Both the position numbers and the translations under genes were made by a program. A stretch of DNA of 6,683 bases from Chloroflexota bacterium (lineage in GTDB: Bacteria > Chloroflexota > Limnocylindria > Limnocylindrales > CSP1-4), in assembly GCA_015661135.1 (NCBI GenBank), contig JACVXW010000052.1, forward strand, positions 1 to 6,683, in the 5' to 3' direction. Below are positions 5,152-6,683 of the stretch, piece by piece. The notes under the pieces were generated by a model that saw nothing but the letters and a program-made list of their open reading frames with translations, did not search any database and had not been told where the DNA came from. The number at the start of each line of letters is the position of its first letter. Within the stretch, counting starts at the first letter, position 1.

Positions 5152-5373
5152 ATGTTTACCGGTACAGATCAGGGCCTGCGGCTCGCGCACGATCGGATCG
5201 ATCGTCTGCACCGCCAGGCCGCGGAGGAACGCCTCGCCGACCAGGCGCGGCACCGCCACCGTCTCTCGCTCCGTCAGCGAACCGCGCGCCGGCTGATCCA
5301 GCTGGGTGAGCGGCTCGCGGCGGAGCCGGCCATCGCGTCTGTCCAGCCCCGAAGGGTCGGACGGACCACTTGA
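5152..5373 (+). CDS. Small Arg-rich helical protein between exporter ATPase and permease
   Basis: This 73-residue hypothetical protein contains 16 Arg and 4 His, has no signal peptide and no membrane segment. Residues about 8-56 look like one long amphipathic helix, with Leu, Ile and Ala spaced among Arg, Glu and Gln (LAHDRIDRLHRQAAEERL...), possibly a coiled coil; the last 15 residues look flexible. It has a strong Shine-Dalgarno, starts 15 nt after the ATPase stop and ends 16 nt before the permease start, so it fits exactly into the operon. I recognise no family or motif. It might bind the acidic tail of the ATPase, bind nucleic acid, or assist assembly; these are guesses. A non-coding spacer is less likely given the ribosome site and spacing. 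Confidence 0.7.
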   Translation: MFTGTDQGLRLAHDRIDRLHRQAAEERLADQARHRHRLSLRQRTARRLIQLGERLAAEPAIASVQPRRVGRTT

Positions 5374-5375
5374 TC

Positions 5376-5381
5376 GAAAGG
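5376..5381 (+). promoter_or_regulatory. Ribosome binding site that fixes the ABC-2 permease start
   Basis: GAAAGG is 8 nt before ATG 5390. The frame is open back to GTG 5306, but that start would lie inside the small ORF and add 28 Ser/Arg/Pro-rich residues with no family likeness, so ATG 5390 is chosen. Confidence 0.7.
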
Positions 5382-5389
5382 TCACGCTC

Positions 5390-6193
5390 ATGACGCTTCT
5401 GACGCACGAGTTGAAGGCCTCGTATGCCTTCGTCGAGCGCAACTTCAACCTGAGTCGCCGCTACTGGGGCTGGGAGCTCGCATTCCTCGTCTATTCGGCG
5501 GCGGGCGCCCTGTCGATCTCGTTCATCGGCGCCCAGTTCGGCGATTCACGCCTGCTCCTGACGCTGATGGTCGGAGCGATCTTCTGGAACTACCTGTCGG
5601 TGGTCTTCAGCTGGATCGCCGAGACGATCTCCGTCGAGCGCTGGGAAGGCACGCTCGAGTACACGATGATGGCCCCCGTCCATCGCTCCACCCACCTCCT
5701 GGGGTCGGTGGCCTATGCGATGGTCTTCGGCCTCGTCCATACCGCCGCGATCCTCCTCGCGATGATCGTGTTCTTCCCGAACCTTGCGGTCGGGAGTGCG
5801 AACCCGCTGACGGTCGTGACGTTCTTCGTCCTCGGGTCGTTCAGCTTCGTCGGGATCGCGATGCTCGCGGCGATTCTCCCGCTCCTGTACGTGGAGCGAG
5901 GAGCGCAGATGACGTTCGTCCTGCAGTCGGTGCTGCTCCTCGTGAGCGGCGTCTACTACCCGATCGAGGTCCTGCCCGGCTGGATGCAGGTGATCTCGCG
6001 ACTGTCGCCGGCCACGTATGCCATCGACGGGGTCCGCAGGGGTCTCATCGACGGCGCGTCGGTGAGCGAGCTCATCGGCGATGTCTGGCCGCTCGTGGCG
6101 ATGGGGATCGTCCTCATTCCATTCGGCCTGTGGGCCTTCGGCCGTGCCGAGCGCTACGCGAAGCGCACCGGCAAGCTCAAGCGGGTGGGTTGA
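5390..6193 (+). CDS. ABC-2 type exporter permease
   Basis: This 267-residue integral membrane protein is of the ABC-2 (DrrB-like) family and is the channel partner of the ATPase encoded at 4243. About six membrane segments: 28-47, 54-75, 105-130, 139-166, 172-190 and 231-250. Family landmarks are the ERWEGTLEY.MMAPV segment after the second membrane span (83-96), the GVYYPIEVLPGWMQ loop (187-200) and SPATYAIDGVRRGLI (206-220), which precedes the last membrane span. The N-terminus is cytosolic with an amphipathic start, and the C-terminus is basic (KRTGKLKR). With one permease gene, a homodimer is expected. The GNAT gene starts 1 nt after its stop. Cargo is unknown. Confidence 0.93.
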   Translation: MTLLTHELKASYAFVERNFNLSRRYWGWELAFLVYSAAGALSISFIGAQFGDSRLLLTLMVGAIFWNYLSVVFSWIAETISVERWEGTLEYTMMAPVHRSTHLLGSVAYAMVFGLVHTAAILLAMIVFFPNLAVGSANPLTVVTFFVLGSFSFVGIAMLAAILPLLYVERGAQMTFVLQSVLLLVSGVYYPIEVLPGWMQVISRLSPATYAIDGVRRGLIDGASVSELIGDVWPLVAMGIVLIPFGLWAFGRAERYAKRTGKLKRVG

Positions 6194-6194
6194 G

Positions 6195-6683
6195 ATGAAC
6201 GCCTCGTCCCCCGCCCGTCACCTCGTCCTCCGGGCCTATCGAGGTCCGGAGGACCATCCCGCCATGACCCGCGTCTCCGCGGCCGTGCGGGCCTTCAACG
6301 GTGACGCCGAGCTCGGCAGCGTGGCCGACATGGACAACTACTACGGACACCTGGAGCACGCCGACCTGCCCCGGGACTGTGCCCTCGTGGAGCTTGACGG
6401 GACGGTCGTCGCCTATGGTCGAACCTCATGGGAGGAGATGGCGAACGGCGAACGCCGCATCGATTGCATCGTGAACATCGAACCCGACCACCGAGGCTGC
6501 GGCATCGAGGCCCTTCTGCTCGGCCATGCCCTCGGGCGTGCCGCTGACCACGTGGCGGCCGTCGGAGCGGACCGGACCACCCGGGTCATCCTCTACGCGA
6601 CAGGTCGGGACGAGGCGCTCCGCTCGATTCTTGACGGACGCGGGCTTCCGGTCGTGCGTCGCCACGCCCAGCTCGTCCGCCCG
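6195..6683 (+). CDS. GNAT family N-acetyltransferase, 3' truncated by the window
   Basis: The frame from ATG 6195 is open to the last base, giving 163 residues with no stop. An early beta strand (LVLRAYRGPED, 10-20) begins a GNAT fold. The strand ALVELDGTVVAYGRTSWEE (63-81) leads to NIEPDHRGCGIEALLLGHAL (94-113), which matches GNAT motif A: R100-G-C-G-I-E is the (R/Q)xxGx(G/A)-type loop that binds the pyrophosphate of acetyl-CoA. A turn and ILDGRGLPVVRRHAQL (145-160) follow, as at the end of a first GNAT domain, so a tandem two-domain protein (mycothiol-synthase-like layout) may continue beyond the window. The acceptor substrate is unknown. It begins 1 nt after the permease stop, with only a weak G-rich ribosome site (about 6184-6190), so translation is coupled and the gene belongs to the exporter operon. 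Confidence 0.85.
   Translation, partial: MNASSPARHLVLRAYRGPEDHPAMTRVSAAVRAFNGDAELGSVADMDNYYGHLEHADLPRDCALVELDGTVVAYGRTSWEEMANGERRIDCIVNIEPDHRGCGIEALLLGHALGRAADHVAAVGADRTTRVILYATGRDEALRSILDGRGLPVVRRHAQLVRP

Noticed and set aside
2539..5448. Minus-strand open frame of 969 codons
   Set aside because: It runs antisense to the ATPase tail, the second permease and the ABC-2 ATPase, has a low-complexity Arg/Gly/Asp/Glu/Pro-rich composition and no domain. Long antisense frames are common at this GC content.

Overview
The window is very GC-rich. All recognisable genes lie on the + strand, with C/G-ending codons, tight spacing, a GTG start and stop/start overlaps. This suits a high-GC free-living bacterium. 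Gene style and layout (two ABC systems, a tiny Arg-rich ORF, a mycothiol-synthase-like GNAT protein) hint at Chloroflexota (Limnocylindria-like) or Actinomycetota. That placement is an impression, because no rRNA or marker gene is present.

Region 1 (1-3531) is the end of a catabolic and uptake operon. It holds the C-terminal two thirds of a class III PLP aminotransferase, an inner-membrane permease of the nitrate/sulfonate/pyrimidine (SsuC/TauC/RibX) type, its ATPase, and a second, different permease. Genes are 3 to 25 nt apart or overlap (GTGA). Two unlike permeases around one ATPase suggest a heterodimeric importer. The aminotransferase suggests that the imported compound, or a breakdown product of it such as an omega-amino acid, is transaminated. 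No substrate-binding protein is visible; it may lie upstream.

Region 2 (3532-4242) has about 710 bases without a long gene. The first 320 bases hold only palindromes and a short tandem repeat. The rest looks like a regulated leader: a near-consensus promoter (TTGACA, 18 nt, TACACT), a Shine-Dalgarno site, a possible 27-codon leader peptide whose last third is rich in codons rare here, a hairpin that can compete with a terminator, a good intrinsic terminator with six Ts, and directly after it a 30-bp dyad. No second promoter is apparent between the terminator and the next gene. Transcription attenuation is therefore the favoured reading, and it is the most interesting signal in the window.

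Region 3 (4243-6683) is a second operon. It encodes a DrrA/CcmA-type ABC-2 ATPase, a 73-residue Arg-rich small protein, an ABC-2 membrane permease, and a GNAT N-acetyltransferase that runs off the window. ATPase and permease probably form an exporter. Its cargo cannot be read from the sequence; the possible attenuator and adjacent acetyltransferase are compatible with drug or toxic-metabolite handling, but this is inference.
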